This document shows, piece after piece, positions 8,213 through 15,508 of a stretch of DNA of 24,390 nt. How positions within the stretch are numbered: position 1 is the stretch's first letter; every line of letters starts with the position of its first letter. The position numbers and the translations under genes are program-made. The notes beneath the pieces were generated by a model. The model saw only the letters and a list, made by a program, of their open reading frames with translations. It searched no databases and had not been told where the DNA came from. The DNA comes from Cloacimonetes bacterium UBA4175 (GTDB lineage Bacteria > Cloacimonadota > Cloacimonadia > Cloacimonadales > Cloacimonadaceae). The stretch spans positions 1 through 24,390 of the forward strand of contig DFUX01000020.1 in NCBI GenBank assembly GCA_002379855.1. The letters are read 5' to 3'.

Positions 8213-8515
8213 CTGTTTTTCCTTCAAAAATTGGTGATCTCCGGGACTTGCTGCCCGGTCGTGTCTGCCGCGGTGCCTGTTCAGCGCATCAGCAGTCCCT
8301 TGCGCGTGTCCGTGCTATTGCCGGCTGTGCGGCGCAACAGGGTTATCCGGTGTTTGACAGCCGTGTTCTCACCTCCTGAGACAAAAGGTTATATAAAAAT
8401 CAAGCAATATTTGTTCCTCATCTCCGAATATATCAGGATATCCCGCCTTTTCTCCCCCTTTTTTCCCCCGCCGCTCCCCTTTGCATCCTATTGATTTCCT
8501 TTGGTCTGCCTGGAG

Positions 8516-8590
8516 TCATCCTTAACTTCGCAACCGCATACCTAAGGATGATACCCCCAAATCCAGTAGTAGCGAAGGAGGGCGGTATGA
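8516..8590. repeat. Dispersed repeat family B, copy 1
   Basis: This 75-nt element aligns without gaps to 15320-15394 with 53 of 75 identities, 50 of 61 outside the loop. It starts with a stem of TCATCCTTA (8516-8524) and TAAGGATGA (8543-8551) around an 18-nt variable loop. The 3' part is conserved (CCAAA, GTAG, AGC, GCTATGA-like end). Conserved stems with a diverged loop suggest the structure or the ends matter. Confidence 0.72.
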
Positions 8591-8606
8591 CGGATTATGC
8601 GGATTA

Positions 8607-8631
8607 TTGACAGGATGTCTGCGCCTGTCAA
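8607..8631. repeat. Perfect 8-bp inverted repeat, 9-nt loop
   Basis: TTGACAGG (8607-8614) and CCTGTCAA (8624-8631) are exact reverse complements. The site is about 105 bp past the stop of the asparagine-synthetase-like gene and directly follows the family B repeat. It could be a terminator-like hairpin or a protein site; no T-tract follows. Confidence 0.45.
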
Positions 8632-8737
8632 CTATTATGTGTCAGGCTATCCCTCTGGGCGGTATGGAGATGAAGGCTGTTTCGCCCCTGCTCCGAAGCT
8701 TCATTTTACGATGTTACCGTTCAAATTCCGACTACGG

Positions 8738-10315
8738 TCAAGGTTCGTTTCCGCCCGCGGTTCTGCCAAAGAACTCACGGATCACCGCCAAAGCCTGCAG
8801 GGCGTTCAGATCCACCCGCAGCAGGGGTAGCTGCCCGTTCACGAAGTCCGGGTAGCAGATGTTGGGCTCCAGCAGTGATTCCACGCGAGTGTTCAGGTAG
8901 GCATGGCGGTCGCGGTAGTCCAAAAACCGACCGTAGCGGGGATCCATGACTTCGCCATATTGGTTGCGCAGCCAGGCGTTGCGGACGCGGCGCTCCAGGG
9001 AAACGTCCTTGTAAACGCCGAAACCGAGCGGCTGGAAAGCCCGCACATACTTTTTGTAGAGGTAGCGATGCAGGCGCAGAGGCAGGGGAACGCGGCGCCA
9101 GAACTCCATAAATTCCAAATCCCAATGGGGCAGGCGCCAGGAGTGGCCGAAAAACTCGTAAACGCGAACCGAATTGACGATGAAGTTGGACTGATGATGC
9201 GCCCAGCACCACTCGTCGAAGAAGGAGGCGGCGGTTTCGGCGGACATCTGCTCCGGAATCCGCAGTTGCTCGGCGATGCGGGGTCCGAAGAAGCGCAGGC
9301 GGAGTTCGTCGGGGCATTTCCAGAGCTTGAACCTGGCGTCGAAGAGGGCGCGCAGCAGGTTGTCGCGGCTGAATTCCACCTTGTCTTCAAAGATCTGGGG
9401 CAGATAGCCGCCTTCGGGAAAGTCGCCGGAGTGGCCGGGCACGAACACGGCGTCGTCGGGCACCAATCCCCGTTCCTTGAGGGCGCGCACCGCCAGCCAG
9501 TCCTGGATGTAAGGCGCGGAGGAAAGGTGGGTGGAAAAGCGGAAAAACTCACGCATCTGCCTGGAATTGAAAGCCTGATGCCACATGCCGCGGGTCTGCT
9601 CCACCAGATGCCAGGGGTAGTTCAGAAAGCGCGCCACCTTGCGGGAGGTCTCGCATTCGCCGCGGTGCTTGCCGCGATAGGAAAAGCAGGTCACGTTGGA
9701 ATAGCCCAGGCGTTTGAGCATCACCGCCACCAGACGGGAATCGTAGCCGCCGCTGAGGGGAATCAGCACAGGCCTGCCGCCCAGGGAATCGATGAGACGC
9801 CCAAAGACCCGCTCGTGCATCCTGTCCAGCGCTTGGAGGGAAAGGTCTGCCTCCGCATAGACCCTGGTGTAGCGGAAGTATTCCCTGATCTCCAGGCTCT
9901 GCGCGGGTTGGTGCCAGATCAGGCATTTACCCGCCTCGAGCTGGCGCAGTCCCTCCACCAGGGTGTCGCCAAAGGTGCAGTAGCCGGTGATGAGAAACTC
10001 GCGCAGGGCTTTGTGATCCAGGCCGGGATTGGCGAGGCGGGCGCGCAGGGCAAAGGCGTCGGAATCCAGCAGGAGCTGCCCGTCGCGCACCGCGTAGAAG
10101 AGGGGATGGGAGCGCACGCGGTCAACCGCCGCCAGGATGTAGTCGCCCCGCCGCGCCGCCAGGCTGAACATGCCGTCAATGCCCTTTAACAGTGAGACGA
10201 AGCCATCCGCGCCGCAATCCGGGGGAATGATGTCGGCTGGCGGGGGGCTCAGGCAGGCACCATCCTTGAAGATGTAGCCGCGGTTGAGGCTTGTCAGCTT
10301 GTCTTGCGCTTCCAT
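8738..10315 (-). CDS. Asparagine-synthetase-like amidotransferase/ATP-pyrophosphatase without N-terminal Cys
   Basis: This 525-aa protein has the asparagine synthase fold. Residues about 45-95 resemble the core of a class II glutaminase domain (GIDGMFSLAA, then LLLDSDAFAL). The PP-loop SGGYDS (188-193) starts the ATP-binding synthetase domain, and GHSGD marks the later nucleotide-site loop. The protein begins MEAQDKLT, so the Cys2 nucleophile and the first strands of the glutaminase domain are missing. The start lies 22 nt inside the flippase gene, so the shortness is not caused by a missed upstream start in free DNA. Such proteins recur in O-antigen and exopolysaccharide loci, where they may amidate sugar acids using free ammonia; that is inference. 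AAGGA lies 4 nt before the ATG. Confidence 0.82.
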   Translation of the reverse strand: MEAQDKLTSLNRGYIFKDGACLSPPPADIIPPDCGADGFVSLLKGIDGMFSLAARRGDYILAAVDRVRSHPLFYAVRDGQLLLDSDAFALRARLANPGLDHKALREFLITGYCTFGDTLVEGLRQLEAGKCLIWHQPAQSLEIREYFRYTRVYAEADLSLQALDRMHERVFGRLIDSLGGRPVLIPLSGGYDSRLVAVMLKRLGYSNVTCFSYRGKHRGECETSRKVARFLNYPWHLVEQTRGMWHQAFNSRQMREFFRFSTHLSSAPYIQDWLAVRALKERGLVPDDAVFVPGHSGDFPEGGYLPQIFEDKVEFSRDNLLRALFDARFKLWKCPDELRLRFFGPRIAEQLRIPEQMSAETAASFFDEWCWAHHQSNFIVNSVRVYEFFGHSWRLPHWDLEFMEFWRRVPLPLRLHRYLYKKYVRAFQPLGFGVYKDVSLERRVRNAWLRNQYGEVMDPRYGRFLDYRDRHAYLNTRVESLLEPNICYPDFVNGQLPLLRVDLNALQALAVIREFFGRTAGGNEP

Positions 10316-11568
10316 AATTCCTTCAGATCCTGCCGGTTGAGCGCGAGCAACTCCGCCAGGGTAAAGCCTTCCCGCCGGATGAAAACGGCCAGGTATCCGA
10401 GGCCGAAGGCGAGATAGGAGATGCTGGAGGCCAGCGCGGCTCCGGAGATGCCCCAGAGGGGTATCCAGAGCAGGTTGAGCAGGGTATTGAGCAGCAGGGT
10501 GAGGCCGCTCAGCAGCAGGTGGATGCGGGGCCTGCCGAGGCTGAAAAAGTGTTGGGGTGAAATGGAGGCCAGCGCGGCGAACACCATCCCGCCCAAAAGG
10601 ATCATGGTGGCGGGGGTGGCCTCAGCGTAGGCGGCGCCGTAAAAGACGGGGATCAGCAGCGACAGCGGAATGCCCAGCAGGGCGAGGGCGGCGCAGATGT
10701 AAAAACTGAACTTGAGGGTCTGGGCCAACACCCGGCGCGAGACCTGGGGATCGCTGGTGTTGTAAAGCCTGCCCAGCAGGGCGGAATTGACGCTGAAGGG
10801 GATCAGGAACATCAGTTCTGCCAGGTTCACGGCAATGGTATAGACTCCCAGATCGCTGACGCCCAGCATGGAGCGGATCATGATCTGATCGAGCCGCAGA
10901 TTCAGATAGGTAAAGACCGAAGACAGCCAGATGACCAGGCCATAGGAATATTCCGCCTTCAGCAGGGGTAGATCGATCAGCAGGCGGAAGGGCTGCCCCA
11001 GCTTGAAAAACAGGATCAGCGCGTTGGACAGCAGCGCCGCCACCGAGATGGCAAAGAAGGCTGCCGGGCTCTGCAGGCCGCAAACACAGAGCAGGATGAT
11101 GATGAGGCTCTTGGGAATGAAAACCGCCATGTTGTAGATGTTGGCGGGAATGATGCGTTCATCGGCGGTGAACCAGGCATGGTGGTTGTAGTAGATAAAA
11201 GTGGCCAGCACCAGCAACAATCCGCCCAGGATGTAAAGGTAATTGTAGTCTCCCAGCACAACGCCAAAAGAGCGCAACGCGAGCAACACGGCGGAAATCA
11301 GCAGCCAGGTGAGCAGCAGGGCGGTGAAGTTGTTACCCATCAGCCGCTCAGGGTCGGTTCCGCCTCGCTTGAGGAAATACATGACCGCGCTGTTCAAGCC
11401 CATATGCCCATAATTTCCCAAAAGAGTGAAGATGAGCAGGGCGTAGGCCACGTAACCCTGTCCGGAAGGGCCCAGGGTGCGGGCTACCAGGATGCTGGTT
11501 AGCGCGCCGAGCACGATACGGATGATCTGGTTCAGCAGATTGCTGGTGATGTTGGCTTTGTAACCCAT
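10294..11568 (-). CDS. Wzx-type polysaccharide flippase
   Basis: This is a 424-aa integral membrane protein with about 12-14 hydrophobic segments. It opens with the amphipathic TSNLLNQIIRIVLGALTS stretch and the RTLGPSGQGYVAYALLI motif typical of the RfbX/polysaccharide-synthesis branch of the MOP flippase superfamily. Such proteins turn undecaprenyl-linked glycans across the inner membrane. The ATG at 11568 gives the usual family N-terminus; a TTG six codons upstream is possible, and neither has a clear ribosome binding site, which suggests coupling to ruvB (gap 42 nt). It overlaps the next gene by 22 nt. Confidence 0.85.
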   Translation of the reverse strand: MGYKANITSNLLNQIIRIVLGALTSILVARTLGPSGQGYVAYALLIFTLLGNYGHMGLNSAVMYFLKRGGTDPERLMGNNFTALLLTWLLISAVLLALRSFGVVLGDYNYLYILGGLLLVLATFIYYNHHAWFTADERIIPANIYNMAVFIPKSLIIILLCVCGLQSPAAFFAISVAALLSNALILFFKLGQPFRLLIDLPLLKAEYSYGLVIWLSSVFTYLNLRLDQIMIRSMLGVSDLGVYTIAVNLAELMFLIPFSVNSALLGRLYNTSDPQVSRRVLAQTLKFSFYICAALALLGIPLSLLIPVFYGAAYAEATPATMILLGGMVFAALASISPQHFFSLGRPRIHLLLSGLTLLLNTLLNLLWIPLWGISGAALASSISYLAFGLGYLAVFIRREGFTLAELLALNRQDLKELWKRKTS

Positions 11569-11610
11569 GCGTGTAACGCAGTCCAACGGATCAGGCGCCG
11601 CCGGGCTGGC

Positions 11611-12627
11611 TCAGAAGATCTCCTGTTGTGATTCGCTGGGCGTGATGCCCAGATGCCGGTAGGCTTTGAAAGTGGCTTTGCGTCCCTGCGCGGTGCGCTC
11701 CAAAAAACCCTGCTGCACCAGATAGGGCTCGTAGATCTCCTCGATGGTTCCGGCATCCTCTCCGATGGCGGTGGAGAGGGTCTTCAGTCCCACCGGGCCG
11801 CCGCGGTAGTTTTCTATGATGGTGGTGAGCAGGCGCTTGTCCATCTCATCCAGTCCGGCATGATCCACCTGCAACATTTCCAGGGCCTTGAGGGCAATTT
11901 CCAGGGTAATCACGCCATCGCCCATGATCTGGGCGTAGTCACGCACCCTGCGCAACAGGCGGTTCGCCACGCGGGGGGTTCCGCGGCTGCGGCGGGCAAT
12001 CTCGGCGACGCCCTCCTGCTCGAAGGGGATACCCAAAATTTTGGCGGAACGAGCGATGATCAGGCAGATGGAGTCAAAGTCGTAGTAGTCCAGCCTCAGC
12101 ACGATGCCAAAGCGGTCGCGCAGGGGCGGGGTGAGCAGTCCGGCGCGGGTGGTGGCGCCAATCAGGGTGAAAGGCTCCAGGCTGATCTTGAGGGTGCGGG
12201 CGCTGGGGCCGCTGTCCAGAATGATCTCCATCTGGAAGTCCTCGATGGCGGGATAGATGTATTCCTCGATCACGTGGGAAAGGCGGTGGATTTCATCGAT
12301 GAAGAGCACTTCGTGCAACTGCAAATTGGTGAGGATGCCCGCCAGGTCGCTGGGCTTTTCCATCACGGGGCCGCTGGAGACGGTGATTTCCACATCCAGT
12401 TCGCGGGCAATGATTGAAGCAAGAGTGGTCTTGCCCAAACCCGGGGGGCCGTAGAACAGAACGTGATCCAGAGGTTCCTTGCGCAGCTTGGCGGCGCGGA
12501 TGGAGATGTCCAGCATCTGCTTGATCTGGTCCTGGCCGATGAATTCCTTCAGGGTGCGCGGCCGGAGCGCGCGGTCAAATTCCGTGTCCTCGCGCTGCTC
12601 CAGAGGGGTGTTGATGCGCTCCAGCAT
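11611..12627 (-). CDS. ruvB: Holliday junction branch migration ATPase RuvB
   Basis: This 338-aa protein has the usual RuvB length and a complete motif set: Walker A GPPGLGKT (60-67), Walker B LFIDEIH (108-114), sensor 1 GATTR (157-161), the arginine-finger region PPLRDRFG (167-174), sensor 2 RGTPRVANRLLRR, and the C-terminal winged helix with QQGFLERTAQGR. RuvB hexamers drive branch migration on RuvA-bound junctions. RuvA and RuvC are not in the window. It sits between glycan genes (72-nt gap from the glycosyltransferase, 42 nt to the flippase), so it is probably expressed from the same transcript. Confidence 0.96.
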   Translation of the reverse strand: MLERINTPLEQREDTEFDRALRPRTLKEFIGQDQIKQMLDISIRAAKLRKEPLDHVLFYGPPGLGKTTLASIIARELDVEITVSSGPVMEKPSDLAGILTNLQLHEVLFIDEIHRLSHVIEEYIYPAIEDFQMEIILDSGPSARTLKISLEPFTLIGATTRAGLLTPPLRDRFGIVLRLDYYDFDSICLIIARSAKILGIPFEQEGVAEIARRSRGTPRVANRLLRRVRDYAQIMGDGVITLEIALKALEMLQVDHAGLDEMDKRLLTTIIENYRGGPVGLKTLSTAIGEDAGTIEEIYEPYLVQQGFLERTAQGRKATFKAYRHLGITPSESQQEIF

Positions 12628-12699
12628 GGATGCTATTTATCCCCGCGTTTGTTGAGCCGGGAGGAGGGGCAGCCGAATCTCTTCATCATGCGAACTCCT

Positions 12700-13416
12700 T
12701 CACTTTATCTTTCCCAAAAGCTTCATGATCTGAAGCCTCCAGACCATCCAGACGGCCTCCCACACGATGCGGCGGCTCATCTTGGACACTCCGTCGATGC
12801 GTTCCGTGAACACGATTGGCACCTCATGCACGCGGAAGCCCTTGACCCAGGCGCGGAAGTTCATTTCAATCTGGAAAGCGTAGCCGTCGGAGAGAATCCT
12901 GTCCAGGTTGATGGCTTCCAGCACCCTGCGGTTGAAGCATTTGAAACCGCCGGTGGGGTCTTTGACGGGCATTCCCGTGATCGCCCGCACGTATTTGGAG
13001 GCAAAATAGCTGATCAGCAGGCGCTTGAATGGCCAGTTCACGATGTTCACCCCCTGGCAGTAGCGGGAGCCGATCACCAGGTCATATTTACGCGCCGCTT
13101 CCAGCAGGCGGGGGATGTCGTTCGGATTGTGGGAGAAATCGGCGTCCATTTCCAGGATGTAGTCATAGCCGTTGGCCAGGGCATACTTGAAGCCGGAAAC
13201 GTAGGCGGAACCAAGCCCCATCTTGCCCGGACGGCTGATCAGATGGACACGCGGCTCGCTCTCCATGATCCTGGCCACTTCCGCGGCGGTGCCGTCGGGG
13301 GAGTTGTCGTCCATCACCAGGATTTCCAGTTCCGGAGCCTGTCCCAGCGCGGCGGGAATGATCCTGCCGATGTTCTTGATCTCGTTGTAGGTGGGTATGA
13401 TCAGTAGTGCTTTCAT
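12700..13416 (-). CDS. Polyprenol-phosphate sugar synthase, DPM1-like GT2 glycosyltransferase
   Basis: This 238-aa soluble family 2 glycosyltransferase has IPTYNE (7-12), DDNSPDGT (36-43), the metal-binding DAD (91-93) in MDADFSHNP, then SRY (117-119), DPTGGFKCF (153-161) and DGYAFQIEM (177-185). This is the signature of polyprenol monophosphomannose synthases, which move mannose or a similar sugar from a nucleotide donor to a polyprenyl phosphate. No C-terminal membrane domain is present, as in the short DPM1 form. The start overlaps the upstream acyltransferase stop by ATGA. The lipid-linked sugar could feed glycan or glycoprotein synthesis outside the inner membrane; the exact sugar cannot be read. 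Confidence 0.9.
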   Translation of the reverse strand: MKALLIIPTYNEIKNIGRIIPAALGQAPELEILVMDDNSPDGTAAEVARIMESEPRVHLISRPGKMGLGSAYVSGFKYALANGYDYILEMDADFSHNPNDIPRLLEAARKYDLVIGSRYCQGVNIVNWPFKRLLISYFASKYVRAITGMPVKDPTGGFKCFNRRVLEAINLDRILSDGYAFQIEMNFRAWVKGFRVHEVPIVFTERIDGVSKMSRRIVWEAVWMVWRLQIMKLLGKIK

Positions 13417-14168
13417 GATTTGTCCAGATTGTTCTTTAATAGTTGAGCCTCAGGCACCTCGCGCAGTGGCTTGGCGGGCGAACCCAGCACCAGCTTGCCG
13501 GCGGGAACATCGCGGGAAACCACCGATCCCCCAGCCACGCAGGCATCCTCTTCCAACACCTTGCCCGGCAGGATGGTGCAGTTGACCCCGATGCGGGCGC
13601 CGCGCTTCATGGTTATTCCCTTGAAGTGCTTGAAGCGCTCAGGGTCGCGGGCCATGTAGTTGTCATTGCTGGTGGCGACGCAGGGCGCCACGAAGCAGTA
13701 GTCTTCGATCTCGGAATAGGCGGTGATGTAGCAGTTGGTTTCAAACTTGTTGCGGGAGCCGATGGTCACGAAGTTCTCAATTGCCACGTTGCGCCCGATG
13801 ATGTTCAGGTCTCCGATGCGCACGTTTTCGCGGATGGTGGCCAGATCAGCGATCAGGTTGCGTTCGCCGATCTCGCATTGGGCATAGATGACCACGTTCG
13901 CCCCGATCTGGCAGCCTGAGCCGATCTTTGCCGGGGCGAGGCCTTCCGGCACCTTGAAGATGCTGCGGGGTGAGGACAGCGGCCGTTTGCCGATCACGCA
14001 GTTGTCGTCCACCCGCACATTGTCTCCGATCCTGGAGCCGGGGTGGATCACCACATTGTTGCCAATCAGGCAGTTGGCGCCGATCTCCACATCCTCCAGG
14101 AGGACTACGTTCACCCCCAGACGGGTGTTCTCTCCCAGCCTTACGCTGCTCGCTATATACTGATTCAT
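13413..14168 (-). CDS. Left-handed beta-helix (hexapeptide repeat) acyltransferase
   Basis: This is a 251-aa protein made almost entirely of [LIV]-G-x4 hexapeptide repeats (for example IGNNVVIHPGSRIGDNVRV), the fold of LpxA/LacA/WbpD-type trimeric acyltransferases. An interruption with the conserved DNYMARDP loop and the SVVSRDVPAGKLVLGSPAKPL end match sugar O- or N-acetyltransferases of surface glycan loci. The ATG at 14168 follows GGAGG at 5 nt and is preferred over an in-frame codon five residues upstream. It leads the five-gene minus-strand run and overlaps the glycosyltransferase by 4 nt. Likely substrate is a nucleotide- or lipid-linked amino sugar; the acyl donor is unknown. Confidence 0.85.
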   Translation of the reverse strand: MNQYIASSVRLGENTRLGVNVVLLEDVEIGANCLIGNNVVIHPGSRIGDNVRVDDNCVIGKRPLSSPRSIFKVPEGLAPAKIGSGCQIGANVVIYAQCEIGERNLIADLATIRENVRIGDLNIIGRNVAIENFVTIGSRNKFETNCYITAYSEIEDYCFVAPCVATSNDNYMARDPERFKHFKGITMKRGARIGVNCTILPGKVLEEDACVAGGSVVSRDVPAGKLVLGSPAKPLREVPEAQLLKNNLDKS

Positions 14169-14179
14169 CAAACCTCCAG

Positions 14180-14232
14180 GCACTTAGTGCTATTTTTTTC
14201 TCGACAAGTAATCAGGCAAGTAAAAAAATAGC
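14180..14232. promoter_or_regulatory. Dyad-rich divergent control region
   Basis: Between the divergent acyltransferase and xer genes lie a palindrome GCACT-T-AGTGC (14180-14190) and a perfect 11-bp inverted repeat: GCTATTTTTTT (14189-14199) and AAAAAAATAGC (14222-14232) around a 22-nt spacer. It cannot be an ordinary terminator because no gene ends here. An operator or paired AT-rich promoter elements serving both directions is the simplest reading. I could not identify good -35/-10 pairs. Confidence 0.45.
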
Positions 14233-14248
14233 TTTCAGGATATAAGAT

Positions 14249-15145
14249 ATGCAAAAAGCCATCGCTGACTATCTGCAATTTATACGGGGCGAAGCCAAAT
14301 CCCCCCGCACAATTGTCGCCTACGAGAGCGACCTGGAGCAGTTTCACACCTTTCTGCAAAGGTTTTTTCCCGACGCTCAGGTGCAGGTGAAGCAGATCAG
14401 CCCCCTGATGATCCGCGACTTTATGCGCTGGATGCACGATAGCGGCGTGGGAAACCGCAGTCTGTCCCGCAAGACTACCGCCCTCAACAGTTTTTTCCGC
14501 TTTCTCAAACTGACCGGAGTGATCGATAAAAACCCCATGGACCGCATCAAACGCCCCAAGTTTGAAAAGAAACTGCCCCTCTTCTTCTCCGAGGAGGAGG
14601 TGGCGCAACTGCTCAAAATACCGGATACGGCAGATAAATTCGGCCTGCGCAACCGCGCCATCCTGGAACTGCTCTACTCTTCCGGACTGCGTCTCTCGGA
14701 ACTGGCAGACCTGCAACTCTCCGATATCGACATGAAACGTGGACTGTTGCGCGTGATAGGCAAGGGCAACAAGGAAAGGATGGTGCCCGTGGGAGAACCC
14801 GCCATTCAGGCTATCCGCGAGTATCTGCCCGCCAGGGCGGAATTGCAGACGCCCCAGAGTTCAAACAAACTGTTCCTCACCCGCTCCGGCAAAGATTTTG
14901 ACCATCGCCAGCTTTACACCATACTGGATAAATACTTCGCCGTGATCGCCCAGAAAAAGGGCTATTCACCCCACACCCTGCGCCACAGCTTTGCCACCCA
15001 CATGCTGGCGCGAGGGGCTGACCTGCGCGCCATCCAGGAAATGCTGGGGCACGCCAACCTTGCCACCACAGAGATCTACACCCACGTGACCATTGAGGAC
15101 ATCAATGAAGCCTACCGCAAGGGGCATCCCCGGGGAAACGACTGA
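14249..15145 (+). CDS. xerD: Xer tyrosine site-specific recombinase
   Basis: This 298-aa protein has an N-terminal SAM-like core-binding domain (1-105) and a catalytic domain with all expected residues: R148 in GLRLSEL, K172 in the beta-hairpin, H242-x-x-R245 in HTLRHSFATH, H268 in LGHAN, and the tyrosine nucleophile Y277 in TEIYTHV. Length and the closing HPRG match XerC/XerD, which resolve chromosome dimers at dif, rather than integrases of mobile elements. Whether it is C or D cannot be settled from one sequence. The ATG follows AGGA at a workable distance. It is transcribed away from the glycan operon. Confidence 0.9.
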   Translation: MQKAIADYLQFIRGEAKSPRTIVAYESDLEQFHTFLQRFFPDAQVQVKQISPLMIRDFMRWMHDSGVGNRSLSRKTTALNSFFRFLKLTGVIDKNPMDRIKRPKFEKKLPLFFSEEEVAQLLKIPDTADKFGLRNRAILELLYSSGLRLSELADLQLSDIDMKRGLLRVIGKGNKERMVPVGEPAIQAIREYLPARAELQTPQSSNKLFLTRSGKDFDHRQLYTILDKYFAVIAQKKGYSPHTLRHSFATHMLARGADLRAIQEMLGHANLATTEIYTHVTIEDINEAYRKGHPRGND

Positions 15146-15319
15146 TACGGTAAAGCACTCAACTGGAGCGGGCTTGGCAAGATACTTTTCCTGGATGAAA
15201 GAAGGCTCCCCTTCAATCCGATATGATATAATAACTTTCAAATAAGCACACAAATTACGGTGACGGTTTTCGGCTTGCCCTCGTTCGACAGAGTGAGCTA
15301 AGTCTATATTTTCCCTGGG

Positions 15320-15394
15320 TCATCCTTAACCCGGTGAGGTATGACCTAAGGATGATGGCGCCAAAGCCTGTAGCAGCAAGGGACGGAGCTATGA
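15320..15394. repeat. Dispersed repeat family B, copy 2
   Basis: This is the second copy of the 75-nt element at 8516-8590, in the same orientation and of exactly the same length. The stem TCATCCTTA (15320-15328) / TAAGGATGA (15347-15355) is perfectly conserved while the loop differs at 11 of 14 positions. It lies between convergent genes. Confidence 0.72.
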
Positions 15395-15438
15395 AGTAAA
15401 AACAGGATAATCAGCATTATATGTTTATCAAAGCAAGT

Positions 15439-15481
15439 AAATCAACTCATTTTTGGGGACAAATCGACCCACTTATTTTTG
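15439..15481. repeat. Imperfect tandem direct repeat, possible mobile-element end
   Basis: AAATCAACTCATTTTTG (15439-15455) and the 21-nt stretch at 15461-15481 share their ends, AAATC and ATTTTTG, with a 4-nt length difference in the middle. They are separated by GGGAC. Short repeated terminal sites of this sort occur at some insertion-sequence ends, but no transposase or second end is present. Confidence 0.3.
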
Positions 15482-15508
15482 AAAGAGACCCTGGAAGAAC
15501 TGTTCCCG

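Larger units (their letters stand above)
8213..8737. other. Intergenic region between the asparagine-synthetase-like and GNAT genes
   Basis: No gene is supported. The stretch contains an AGGAGG on the minus strand (8372-8377) without a usable start after it, an AT-rich TATATA (8390-8395), a 24-nt pure pyrimidine run (8446-8469), a family B repeat (8516-8590) and a perfect 8-bp inverted repeat (8607-8631). The GNAT promoter is probably in 8230-8420 but I cannot fix its hexamers. Confidence 0.55.
15146..15508. other. Intergenic region between convergent xer and ICMT-family genes
   Basis: No gene is supported. It contains a family B repeat copy (15320-15394) and a pair of imperfect direct repeats (15439-15481). 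A TATAAT (15227-15232) is present without a fitting -35. No clear Rho-independent terminator is seen for either convergent gene. Confidence 0.5.

Noticed and set aside
8340..8380. Small gene after the AGGAGG on the minus strand upstream of the GNAT gene
   Set aside because: The nearest GTG overlaps the Shine-Dalgarno sequence itself and the frame stops after nine codons. A longer frame there has no start codon at a usable distance.
6941..8494. 517-codon open frame on the plus strand
   Set aside because: It is antisense to the GNAT fusion and then runs into intergenic sequence. There is no domain or ribosome site, and the length is explained by high GC and codon bias.
8903..10189. 428-codon open frame on the plus strand
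   Set aside because: It is antisense to the asparagine-synthetase-like gene, with no family features.
14249..15145. Integrase of a genomic island or integron
   Set aside because: Length, C-terminal HPRG and housekeeping context fit XerC/XerD. There is no attachment-site duplication, tRNA or cargo next to it.
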